The notes under the pieces are model-generated. The model made no database searches. It was given only the letters and a program-made list of their open reading frames with translations, and was not told the origin of the DNA. Below are positions 43,838 to 51,156 of a DNA stretch of 64,000 bases, in pieces. The translations under genes were made by a program, and so were the position numbers. Positions within the stretch are counted from its first letter, which is position 1. Each line of letters begins with the position of its first letter. Origin of the DNA: Sulfurimicrobium lacus (GTDB taxonomy: Bacteria > Pseudomonadota > Gammaproteobacteria > Burkholderiales > Sulfuricellaceae); NCBI RefSeq assembly GCF_011764585.1, contig NZ_AP022853.1, forward strand, positions 310,001-374,000. The letters are read 5' to 3'.

Positions 43838-44949
43838 ACTGGCAGCGTGTGAAGTCCGACCGCCGCGCCGCGCTGGTCGCGTTCGTCGCGCTCGGCCTGC
43901 TGCTGGCAGCGGCGCCCTTCCTGGTCGGCGCCGGGCTCGGCAACGGCTGGGTGCGCATCCTCGACTTCACCCTGCTCTACGTCATGCTGGCGCTGGGGCT
44001 CAACATCGTCGTGGGCTACGCCGGGCTGCTCGACCTGGGCTATGTCGCGTTCTACGCCGTCGGCGCCTATCTCTATGCCCTGCTGGCTTCGCCGCAGTTC
44101 GGCCTGCATCTTCCCGTCTGGCTCATCCTGCCTCTGGGCGCGCTGGTCGCCGGCCTGTTCGGCATGACGCTGGGCGCGCCGACCCTGCGGCTGCGCGGCG
44201 ACTACCTCGCCATCGTCACCCTGGGGTTCGGCGAGATCATCCGCATCTTTCTCAACAACCTCGATGCGCCGGTCAATATCACCAACGGGCCGCAGGGCAT
44301 CAACCTGATCGACCCGATCGCCCTCGGCGGCGTTTCCCTGAGCCAGTCCTTTTCCCTGTTCGGCATGCAGGTGCCCGGCATCTATGCCTACTACTACCTG
44401 TTCCTGGCGCTGGCGCTGCTGATCGTGTTCATTTCCCTGCGCCTGCAGGACTCGCGCATCGGCCGCGCCTGGGTGGCGATCCGCGAGGACGAGGTGGCGG
44501 CCGAGGCGATGGGCATCAACACGCGCAACGTCAAGCTGCTGGCCTTCGCCATGGGCGCGAGTTTCGGCGGCATTTCCGGCGGCCTGTTCGCCGGTTTCCA
44601 GGGCTTCGTCAGCCCGGAAAGCTTCAACCTGATGGAATCGGTGATGATCCTGTGCATGGTGGTGCTGGGCGGCATGGGGCATATTCCCGGCGTGATCCTC
44701 GGCGCCATCCTGCTCACCGTGCTGCCCGAAGCCCTGCGCTACATCGGCCCGCTCGAGCAGGCCCTGTTCGGCCGCGTGGTGGTGGACCCGGCCGACCTGC
44801 GCATGCTGATTTTCGGACTGGCGCTGATCGTGGTGATGATATTCCGCCCCGCCGGCCTGTGGCCGTCGAAGACGCGGCGCCGCGAATTCGACAGCGAACC
44901 GTCGGTGCTGGAGCACGAGCAGGAGGCCTTGTATGACGCATCCCGTTAA
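43834..44949 (+). CDS. livM: Branched-chain amino acid ABC transporter permease
   Basis: Second permease of the Liv system, 371 aa from ATG 43834, which overlaps the livH stop; a longer open frame upstream reads through livH and is rejected. It has about nine membrane helices with ALGLNIVVGYAGLLDLGYVA, LRLRGDYLAIVTLGFGEIIR, and the coupling-helix region AEAMGINTRNVKLLAFAMGA. The C-terminus ends in a charged tail, and the last 17 bases overlap the start of livG. Confidence 0.95.
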   Translation: MNWQRVKSDRRAALVAFVALGLLLAAAPFLVGAGLGNGWVRILDFTLLYVMLALGLNIVVGYAGLLDLGYVAFYAVGAYLYALLASPQFGLHLPVWLILPLGALVAGLFGMTLGAPTLRLRGDYLAIVTLGFGEIIRIFLNNLDAPVNITNGPQGINLIDPIALGGVSLSQSFSLFGMQVPGIYAYYYLFLALALLIVFISLRLQDSRIGRAWVAIREDEVAAEAMGINTRNVKLLAFAMGASFGGISGGLFAGFQGFVSPESFNLMESVMILCMVVLGGMGHIPGVILGAILLTVLPEALRYIGPLEQALFGRVVVDPADLRMLIFGLALIVVMIFRPAGLWPSKTRRREFDSEPSVLEHEQEALYDASR

Positions 44950-45712
44950 TGGTCTGCTGCGCGCCGAAAAAGTGAGCAAGCACTTCGGCGGACTCGCGGC
45001 GCTGAGCGATGTGTCGTTCGATATCCGGGCCGGCGACATCCATGGCCTGATCGGCCCCAACGGCGCGGGTAAGACGACCCTGTTCAACGTGCTGACCGGC
45101 CTCTACACTCCCAATGCCGGACACATCACCCTCGACGGCCACGTCCTGCACGGCCATAAACCGAGTCAGGTGACGCGTCTGGGGCTGGCGCGCACGTTCC
45201 AGAACATCCGCCTGTTCGCCAACATGACCGCGCTGGAAAACGTCATGGTTGGGCGTCATGTCCGCACCCATGCCGGCGTGCTCGGCGCCATCCTGCGTGG
45301 CGCGCGGACGCGCGGGGAGGAGGCCGCCATCCGGGGCCGTGCCCGCGAACTCCTCGCGTATGTCGGCATCGCCCGGCATGAAAATGCCCTGGCGAAAAAC
45401 CTCTCCTACGGCGACCAGCGCCGCCTGGAAATCGCCCGTGCGCTGGCCACCGAGCCCAAACTGCTGGCGCTCGACGAACCGGCCGCCGGCATGAACCCGA
45501 GCGAGACCGTGGTCCTGAAAGAACTGCTGCAGAAGATCCGCGCCGATGGCGTGACGCTGCTGCTGATCGAGCACGACATGAAGCTGGTCATGGGCTTGTG
45601 CGACCGCGTGGTGGTGCTGGATTACGGCAAGAAAATCGCCGAGGGTACGCCCGCCGAAGTGCAGCGCGACCCCAAGGTGATCGAAGCCTACCTGGGAGGC
45701 GCGACGGCATGA
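44933..45712 (+). CDS. livG: Branched-chain amino acid ABC transporter ATP-binding protein
   Basis: ATPase subunit, 259 aa. Walker A LIGPNGAGKTTLFN (about residue 40), Q-loop ARTFQNIRLF, signature LSYGDQRRLEIARAL, Walker B LLALDEPAAGMNPSE, H-loop LLIEHDMKLVM, and the LivG-specific C-terminal VIEAYLGG. It starts inside the end of livM and overlaps livF by four bases. Confidence 0.96.
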   Translation: MTHPVNGLLRAEKVSKHFGGLAALSDVSFDIRAGDIHGLIGPNGAGKTTLFNVLTGLYTPNAGHITLDGHVLHGHKPSQVTRLGLARTFQNIRLFANMTALENVMVGRHVRTHAGVLGAILRGARTRGEEAAIRGRARELLAYVGIARHENALAKNLSYGDQRRLEIARALATEPKLLALDEPAAGMNPSETVVLKELLQKIRADGVTLLLIEHDMKLVMGLCDRVVVLDYGKKIAEGTPAEVQRDPKVIEAYLGGATA

Positions 45713-46413
45713 TGCTGGAAGTACGCGGCCTGTCCGTTTCCTACGGCGGCATCCAGGCCGTCAAGGGCATCGACCTGGAAGTCGCCGCAGGGGAACTGGT
45801 GTGCCTGATCGGCGCCAACGGCGCAGGCAAGACCACCACCCTCAAGGCCCTGTCGCGCATGCTGCCGGCCAAGGGGAAAATCCTTTACCAGGGCCAGTCG
45901 ATCGGCGACCTGCCGGTGTTCGAACTGGTGCGCCAGGGCATCGCGCTGGTGCCGGAAGGGCGCGGCATTTTCGGCCGCCTCACGGTGGAAGAAAACCTGC
46001 TCATGGGCGCATACAGCCGCGACGACGGCGCCGCCATCCGGCGCGACCTGGAACGCAGCTACCACCTCTTCCCGCGCCTGGCCGAACGCAAGCTGCAGCA
46101 GGCCGGCACCCTGTCCGGCGGCGAGCAGCAGATGCTCGCCATCGCCCGTGCCCTGATGAGCAAACCGCGGCTGCTGTTCCTCGACGAGCCGAGCATGGGC
46201 CTGGCCCCGCTGATGGTGGAAAAAATCTTCGCCACCATCCGCGCCATCTCGGACGAGGGCGTGACCGTCCTGCTTGTGGAACAGAACGCCAAACTGGCGC
46301 TGGAAATCAGCCATCGCGCTTATGTCATGGAAAGCGGCGCGATCTGCCTGTCCGGCGCGTCCGCTGCGCTGCTCCATGATCCTCAGGTACGCCACGCCTA
46401 CCTGGGGGAATAG
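45709..46413 (+). CDS. livF: Branched-chain amino acid ABC transporter ATP-binding protein
   Basis: Second ATPase subunit, 234 aa from ATG 45709 overlapping the livG stop. MMLEVRGLSVSYGGIQAVKG, Walker A IGANGAGKTTTLKALS, the LivF-type segment GIALVPEGRGIFGRLTVEEN, signature LSGGEQQMLAIARAL, Walker B LLFLDEPSMGLAP, and the terminal HAYLGE. It closes the livKHMGF operon; no obvious terminator follows in the 42 bp before the next gene. Confidence 0.96.
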   Translation: MMLEVRGLSVSYGGIQAVKGIDLEVAAGELVCLIGANGAGKTTTLKALSRMLPAKGKILYQGQSIGDLPVFELVRQGIALVPEGRGIFGRLTVEENLLMGAYSRDDGAAIRRDLERSYHLFPRLAERKLQQAGTLSGGEQQMLAIARALMSKPRLLFLDEPSMGLAPLMVEKIFATIRAISDEGVTVLLVEQNAKLALEISHRAYVMESGAICLSGASAALLHDPQVRHAYLGE

Positions 46414-46455
46414 TCTCCCGGGCGAACGCCCTAATGCCCTACAGCGAGTAAACCC

Positions 46456-47220
46456 ATGTCTTTCCGCGCCATCCGCATCCTGTCGCTGCTGATCCTGCTC
46501 GCTGCGGCCGCCGGCATGACTTACTGGGAAGGCATGGTGGTGCGCAACTGGCTGCGGCCGCTGGAAGTGACCATCTACCCTGTGAACGGCGACGGCACGG
46601 CGGAAGTCGACGAATATATCGCCGGCCTGAAGCAGGAGCACTTTCAGGAAATCGGCAGCTTCATCGCCAGTCAGTACGAACGCTATCGCGGCAAAGCCCT
46701 GCCGCCAGTGAACATCCGCCTTGCCCGGGAAATAAAAACGCTCCCGCCGATGCCGCCGGACGGCCGTCCTTCGGCCCTCTCGGCCATCCGGTGGAGCCTC
46801 GGGTTGCGCTACTACACTTACAAACACACGCCCTTCTGGGGCAGCCTCGGCACGGTCCGCTTGTTCGTGGTGTATCACCGCGGAGAGGACGGCAAGGCGC
46901 TGCAGCACTCGCTCGGCTTGCACAAGGGACTGGTGGGGGTGGTGCATGCCTTCGCCCAGGCCAGACAGAATGCGCAGAACAACGTGGTCATCACACACGA
47001 GCTGTTTCACGCCCTGGGCGCCTCGGACAAGTACGACGCCGCCAACCAGCCGCTCTACCCGGAAGGCTTCGGCGAGCGCGGCGATGGGCCGCATTACCCG
47101 CAGCGTACGGCCGAAATCATGGCGGGGCGCATTGCCATTGCGCCGGATGAGGCGCGAATTCCGGTGGGGCTGGAGGCTTGTGTGGTGGGGTATAAGACGG
47201 CCTGGGAAATTAACTGGTGA
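46456..47220 (+). CDS. Membrane-anchored putative metzincin-type metalloprotease
   Basis: Unrecognised protein of 254 aa with a peptidase-like active site. It has an N-terminal hydrophobic segment (about residues 6-24), suggesting a membrane anchor or signal peptide, then a periplasmic domain. The motif H181-E-L-F-H185-A-L-G188-A-S-D191 fits the extended zinc motif HExxHxxGxxD, with Asp as third ligand as in snapalysin-type enzymes. Met222 in TAEIMAG, about 30 residues later, could be the Met-turn. It lies 42 bp after livF on the same strand, so it may be co-transcribed, but a functional link to the transporter is not evident. Activity is inferred from motif spacing only. Confidence 0.75.
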   Translation: MSFRAIRILSLLILLAAAAGMTYWEGMVVRNWLRPLEVTIYPVNGDGTAEVDEYIAGLKQEHFQEIGSFIASQYERYRGKALPPVNIRLAREIKTLPPMPPDGRPSALSAIRWSLGLRYYTYKHTPFWGSLGTVRLFVVYHRGEDGKALQHSLGLHKGLVGVVHAFAQARQNAQNNVVITHELFHALGASDKYDAANQPLYPEGFGERGDGPHYPQRTAEIMAGRIAIAPDEARIPVGLEACVVGYKTAWEINW

Positions 47221-47370
47221 AATTTGGCCTGGCTTTTATGCTGGGGCTGAATGCGCTTTGCGCATGGATGATTGGGTGCCGGGGCCGCCCGGCGAGCGGG
47301 TTACTTCTTTTGTTTCGCCAAAAGAAGATAACCAAGAAAAGGCGACCCCCTGCGCCGCCCTACGGGTACC

Positions 47371-47493
47371 TTCGGTTTAGTCAGCAAATTGGGCGTCTGC
47401 GCAACTCGCCCTAACAGCCCACACAAGACGTGGGCTGTCGCGGAGCTCAGACAAGGCGCAGCCGACTGCCCCCAATTTGCTGACTAAACCGAA
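47371..47493. repeat. 123-bp palindromic segment with perfect 23-bp arms
   Basis: The arms at 47371-47393 and 47471-47493 are exact reverse complements (the left begins TTCGGTTTAGTC). The 77-base interior contains another hairpin, CAGCCCAC/GTGGGCTG near 47416-47438. The right arm lies within repeat copy 1. Confidence 0.88.
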
Positions 47494-47758
47494 GCGGCGC
47501 AGAAGGGGAAGCGGGTGGTGCGCTGGGACCAAATGTTTTGTCCGTGAACGTGGCGCGGCACCAAATCCCCTCGGTCCACCGCCGAGCAGCGGAGGCGAGC
47601 CGGGGGCAGTCGGCGAGGACTGTCTGAGCGCGCAGCGCGAGTTCCGCAGCCGCCGGGCTGCCCCCGGCAATCAAACACGGTGCGCGGAGCGCATCCAACA
47701 GCAGCTAAATCACAACATGCGGCGCAATGCCCGTTGGTCATTGCGCCCTACGCGGGCT
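47454..47758. repeat. Long repeat, copy 1 (left of the PEP-CTERM gene)
   Basis: About 305 bp matching 48845-49254 in the same orientation. Shared blocks include CCAAATGTTTT, CCCCTCGGTCCACCGCCGAG, GTCGGCGAGGACTGTCTGAG, GGGCTGCCCCCGGCAATCAA and GGAGCGCATCCAACAGCA. It ends with a hairpin of GGCGCAATG and CATTGCGCC. Confidence 0.88.
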
Positions 47759-47787
47759 GTTGTACCAAGGCTGCTAACGAAACAGCG

Positions 47788-47806
47788 GTGTCAGACTTTT
47801 TTACAC
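47788..47806 (+). promoter_or_regulatory. Candidate activator-binding palindrome upstream of the PEP-CTERM promoter
   Basis: GTGT and ACAC separated by 11 bases within GTGTCAGACTTTTTTACAC, about 97 bp before the -24 element. This is a distance suited to an enhancer-binding protein acting on sigma-54. Confidence 0.35.
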
Positions 47807-47902
47807 TTCGCTTGTACGGCGAGCAAAAAGCTTGGTTAGGTTACCGGTGTTATATGTTTAACCATATGAAATTAGATGAAATTCACGAGATTTCCTGGTG
47901 TT

Positions 47903-47917
47903 TGGCGGGATTATTGC
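47903..47917 (+). promoter_or_regulatory. Sigma-54 promoter of the PEP-CTERM gene
   Basis: TGGCGGG-ATTA-TTGC: GG at 47904-47905 and GC at 47916-47917 with exactly ten bases between, the canonical -24/-12 pattern. The start point would be near 47929, about 79 bp before the ATG. Sigma-54 control is known for PEP-CTERM genes in EPS-producing proteobacteria. Confidence 0.75.
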
Positions 47918-48007
47918 TTAAAACAAGGAAAATGGACGGAGGTGATGTGCAGCAAGGCGGCTTGCTTATCTCTCATTCGATCGGTCTAAAACTACTGGAG
48001 CGACAAC

Positions 48008-48784
48008 ATGAAAACCTTAAAAATAAGGGCGATGGTGGCGGCACTCTCCATGATGGCTACAGGGGTCTGTTCGGCAGGTCCAATTTACTGGACCGATTGG
48101 ACCGGGGCAGATCAGGATCCGGGTGCCGGTTTTCAGGGACAGGGTACGATTACCACTCTTAACTCCACTGTTACGGTTACTTACACAAATTCGAGCGGTA
48201 TCGGCTTTTATCAGCCCAGCGGCGGAACCGACTATTGGCAAAATGGCCAATCCGGTCGTAACGACGCCATCTCACCGTATACCAGCAGTGTCGTTGACAA
48301 CAGCCCGACAGGAACAGACATAGTGGCGCTGAGCCACGCGGGCCCACAAACTCTCCAGTTCTCGCAAGCGATTGCTAACCCCGTGTTTGCGTTCGTTAGC
48401 CTTAATGGCAACGGTTATGCTTTCTTGAATCAGGATTTCGTAATTCTTAGCGTTGGTGGCGTCGATGGCAACGCCTGCGGGTATTGGGGGTGCGGCGGCG
48501 TCACGAGATCCGTGGTTGACCTTGGCGGTGGAAATTTCCGCTATGAACTCAATAGCTCAAATGTCGGTGGAAGCGAGCCTCATGGGGCCATCCAATTCAC
48601 CGGTGCATTTGATACGCTCACGTGGAATAGCAGTACCAATGAATACTGGAACGGTTTTACCGTCGGGGTTCAGGGAACGGCTGCTGAAGTTTTCCCGCCG
48701 AATCCAGCCCCGGAACCAGCGACTCTCGCGTTGTTGGGCCTGGGTCTTGCGGGGCTGGGAGTCTCGCGGCGTCGTAAAGTCTAA
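48008..48784 (+). CDS. PEP-CTERM sorting-domain exported protein
   Basis: Secreted surface or matrix protein of 258 aa processed by the exosortase system. It has a signal peptide (about residues 1-23, ending CSAG), a Ser/Thr/Asn/Gly-rich beta-type body typical of such proteins (TITTLNSTVTVTYTNSSG), and a C-terminal PEP-CTERM signal: PAPEPATLALLG, a hydrophobic helix LGLAGLGVS and the basic end RRRKV. GGAG lies seven bases before the ATG. A canonical sigma-54 promoter stands upstream and a terminator directly after. Codon use is visibly less GC-rich than in neighbours, and long repeats flank the gene, suggesting an accessory insertion. The exosortase is not in the window. Confidence 0.93.
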   Translation: MKTLKIRAMVAALSMMATGVCSAGPIYWTDWTGADQDPGAGFQGQGTITTLNSTVTVTYTNSSGIGFYQPSGGTDYWQNGQSGRNDAISPYTSSVVDNSPTGTDIVALSHAGPQTLQFSQAIANPVFAFVSLNGNGYAFLNQDFVILSVGGVDGNACGYWGCGGVTRSVVDLGGGNFRYELNSSNVGGSEPHGAIQFTGAFDTLTWNSSTNEYWNGFTVGVQGTAAEVFPPNPAPEPATLALLGLGLAGLGVSRRRKV

Positions 48785-48801
48785 CTGCTTTTGTCCTGCA
48801 T

Positions 48802-48826
48802 AAAACGGCGGCTTGACCGCCGTTTT
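48802..48826 (+). terminator. Terminator after the PEP-CTERM gene
   Basis: AAAACGGCGG (48802-48811) and CCGCCGTTTT (48817-48826) pair around CTTGA, 17 bp after the stop codon. Confidence 0.88.
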
Positions 48827-48844
48827 CAATTGCTGAACTCGGAC

Positions 48845-49254
48845 GGGGCGCAGCCGACAAACCCAATTCGCCTGCCAACCCGAAGCTGCGCAGAGGGGAA
48901 GCCGAGTGGTACGCCAGGACCAAATGTTTTAACCCATGAATGTGGCGCTCGCCGAATTCCCCTCGGTCCACCGCCGAGCAGCACAGGCGAGCCGGGGGCT
49001 GTCGGCGAGGACTGTCTGAGCGCAAAGCGCGAGTTCCGCAGCCGCCCGGCTTGACGAGCAGCGCAGGGAACCCCGGAGGGGCGGTGGATGGGGCTCGCCT
49101 TCTTTGGGTTACCTTGCTTGGCGAAGCAAGAAAGGTAACCAGCCGCCGGGCTGCCCCCGGCAATCAAACATGGTGCGCGGAGCGCATCCAACAGCAACTA
49201 AATCACACTATGCGGCGCAATGCCCGTTGGTTATTGCGCCCTACTACGTGGGCT
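48845..49254. repeat. Long repeat, copy 2 (right of the PEP-CTERM gene)
   Basis: About 410 bp, same orientation as copy 1 at 47454-47758. The extra length is an internal block at about 49045-49140 that carries another hairpin (GGTTACCTT and AAGGTAACC around a GCTTGGCGAAGC core). It also fills most of the gene-free stretch between the PEP-CTERM gene and the next one, and its right end overlaps the 3' end of the minus-strand gene. Confidence 0.88.
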
Positions 49255-49665
49255 ACCTCTTTTGTTTACGTAGATGAGTAACACAAACCAAAACAATGCA
49301 GCACCAAATGCAAAATTACTTTCCAATTGATACCTGCTGTATTTCAGTAGGAATTTATCGCCTTGCTTGATTTGATAGACAGTTTTCTGATCATGCCACA
49401 ACACCAGTTGTTCATTGTTTTTATATGCTTCAACAAGTTCTTTGTATGGGCATTTCCATCGGACTCTACCTTGAGCAATACATTCTAGAGTGTGGCCGTC
49501 CTCATCAGCGAATTTAACAATTTCTTTAACATGAGTAGGGTTGGTTGCGACAACTTTTGCATTGGATACTTGTAGACTTTCTATATTAGGGGGCGATATT
49601 AATACTCCCACTATAAAAAATAGTAGCGATCCAAAAATGCAAATCAATAGATCAGCACGTGGCAT
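49231..49665 (-). CDS. AT-rich membrane protein of unknown function
   Basis: Hypothetical protein of 144 aa that I do not recognise. It has an N-terminal membrane helix (about residues 5-24, DLLICIFGSLLFFIVGVLIS), a hydrophilic central domain with two cysteines (LECIAQGRVRWKCPYK) and a second helix near the C-terminus (FAFGAALFWFVLLIYV), so the middle probably sits outside the membrane. The last dozen codons (KRGSPRSRAQ) lie in the edge of repeat copy 2, hinting that the original 3' end was replaced when the repeat arrived. Base composition is clearly more AT-rich than the surroundings, a sign of transfer. No partner genes suggest a function. Confidence 0.65.
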   Translation of the reverse strand: MPRADLLICIFGSLLFFIVGVLISPPNIESLQVSNAKVVATNPTHVKEIVKFADEDGHTLECIAQGRVRWKCPYKELVEAYKNNEQLVLWHDQKTVYQIKQGDKFLLKYSRYQLESNFAFGAALFWFVLLIYVNKRGSPRSRAQ

Positions 49666-49762
49666 AAAAAGGCTAACGGATATTAAACGGGTCTGTTATC
49701 AATTGATACTGCAGGCCAAGAGTATGCACGTCGATGGCATGCCACTCAAGGAAGCGGCCAAA

Positions 49763-50758
49763 TTATGGATTTTTGCACACCCTGACCACCGTTTCATCCG
49801 CCTTCCCGCATGGCGTCTCGGTGCCGGGTACGGGGTGCGGGGTGCCTTCATGATCCATCCGGGCCGCCACCGTATCCCACGCGATCAACCCCTTGCGGTC
49901 CATGCTCAGCCGCAGCAGCCACCCCTCCCGAGTTTCAGGAATCTCCGGCGGATCAAAGCCGTCAAACACGAAGTTGCCCAGGCTGTAAACGATCAGCTTC
50001 CCCCGGTAGTATTCCGCCCCCTGCGTCACATGTGGATGCCCCCCGATCACCACGTCCGCCCCCGCATCGATCATCGTGCGTGCTAGTTGACGCTGCCGTT
50101 CGCTGGGCTGCAACTCGCGTTCCCAGCCCCAGTGCATGAAGGGAATCACCAGGTCCGCGTCTGCGGCACGGGCGGCGCGGATGTCGGCGACGACCTGGCT
50201 GTCTTCGCTCCAGGCGATACCGGCCCAGTCCGGCCCGGCCTCGAAGGAGCGCGGCTTGAATTCGTTGTAGTTGAGAAGGGCGATGCGCAGTCCCTTACGT
50301 TCGATCCACAGCGGCGCATGGGCGGCAGCAAGGTCGCGTCCGCCGCCGAAGTAGGGGAGGCCGTTTTTCTCGAGCAGCGTGAGGGTTTCGAGGAAGGCGT
50401 CCTTGCCGTAGTCGCCGGAGTGGTTGTTGGCCACGGCCAGGGCGTTGAAGCGGCCCTTGAGGATTGGCAGCACGCGGGGATGGGCGCGGAAGGAAAAAAT
50501 CTTGCTCTCCAGCGGCTGGCCGACGGTGGCGACCGGGCATTCGAGGTTGCCTACCGTGAAGTCGGCCTCGGCCAGCGTGGCGGCGAAGTGGACCAACGGG
50601 TCGCGCCCTGACTGGATCACTTTCCCCGGCCCGTCGTCGAGCATGATGTCGCCGACAAAAATCAGGCGCACTGGGTCGGCCAGAACCGGTGTGGCGGCGA
50701 GCAGCAGGCCGACCAGAGCCAGGCGTAGCGATTGCCGACTAGCGTGGATCAGGTTCAT
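49763..50758 (-). CDS. CapA-family exported metallophosphatase-like protein
   Basis: Member of the CapA/PGA_cap family related to calcineurin-like phosphoesterases, associated in other bacteria with polyglutamate capsule handling. The 331-aa protein from ATG 50758 has a signal peptide (LALVGLLLAATPVLA), then LIFVGDIMLDDG, FTVGNLECPVA, FNALAVANNHSGDYG, DLVIPFMHWGWE and VVIGGHPHVTQG, the metal-binding motifs of the fold. It overlaps the upstream small-protein gene by four bases (ATGA). No capB/capC genes are present, so a true capsule role is doubtful. Longer frames upstream are not real. Confidence 0.88.
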   Translation of the reverse strand: MNLIHASRQSLRLALVGLLLAATPVLADPVRLIFVGDIMLDDGPGKVIQSGRDPLVHFAATLAEADFTVGNLECPVATVGQPLESKIFSFRAHPRVLPILKGRFNALAVANNHSGDYGKDAFLETLTLLEKNGLPYFGGGRDLAAAHAPLWIERKGLRIALLNYNEFKPRSFEAGPDWAGIAWSEDSQVVADIRAARAADADLVIPFMHWGWERELQPSERQRQLARTMIDAGADVVIGGHPHVTQGAEYYRGKLIVYSLGNFVFDGFDPPEIPETREGWLLRLSMDRKGLIAWDTVAARMDHEGTPHPVPGTETPCGKADETVVRVCKNP

Positions 50759-51156
50759 CGCCGCGCTCCCTTGTCCGTTGCCATCTCGCACCAGTATTGC
50801 AGCTCGCTGTCGCGCACCGGTTCGTAGACCGACTGCAGGCCGCTGAAACCATAGCGGGATGCGCGGTTGCCGGGCGGGGGGTAGGGGAAGCTGGCCTGGT
50901 GAATCAGCGTCGGGCCTTCGTCGCGGTCGACGTAGGTGTAGATCTTGATGGCGGCCAGGGCGGCGGGCTGGTCCTGGAACACCAGGCGCAACTGGAAGTA
51001 CGACCCCACCTTGATGCCTTTCACCGCATACGGCGACTGCACGGGACGGGCCGCCAGGACCTGGGTCTCGCCGCCATAGGTGTAATGGCACACCACCTGC
51101 TCGCCCGCGGCGGCGTTAAGCGAAACCAGCAGTGCTACCACAAGCGCTCGTTTCAT
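50755..51156 (-). CDS. Small exported protein of unknown function
   Basis: 133-aa protein with a signal peptide (about residues 1-18, MKRALVVALLVSLNAAAG) and no other membrane segment, so probably periplasmic. The body is beta-rich in appearance (YFQLRLVFQDQPAALAAIKIYTYVD) with two cysteines (VVCHYTYGG and QYWCEMA) that could form a disulfide. It begins one base after the dgt stop on the same strand and overlaps the capA-like gene, so these three are likely one transcript. I do not recognise the family. Confidence 0.8.
   Translation of the reverse strand: MKRALVVALLVSLNAAAGEQVVCHYTYGGETQVLAARPVQSPYAVKGIKVGSYFQLRLVFQDQPAALAAIKIYTYVDRDEGPTLIHQASFPYPPPGNRASRYGFSGLQSVYEPVRDSELQYWCEMATDKGARR

Larger units (their letters stand above)
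47221..48007. other. Repeat-rich accessory region upstream of the PEP-CTERM gene
   Basis: 787 bp with no convincing gene on either strand; several overlapping frames arise from the GC-rich repeats. It holds a strongly palindromic segment (47371-47493), a long repeat copy (47454-47758), and the AT-richer regulatory region of the PEP-CTERM gene (47780-48007). A stretch near 47290-47345 contains GGGTTACTTCTTTTG-type sequence resembling widespread betaproteobacterial repeats. Confidence 0.7.

Noticed and set aside
47377-47839. Small frames in the repeat-rich region (several on both strands)
   Set aside because: They arise from the GC-rich repeats, overlap each other and lack start signals.
49541-50086. 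181-codon plus-strand frame across 49541-50086
   Set aside because: It spans the end of two minus-strand genes and their spacer and has no domain; its second half is antisense to the capA-like gene.
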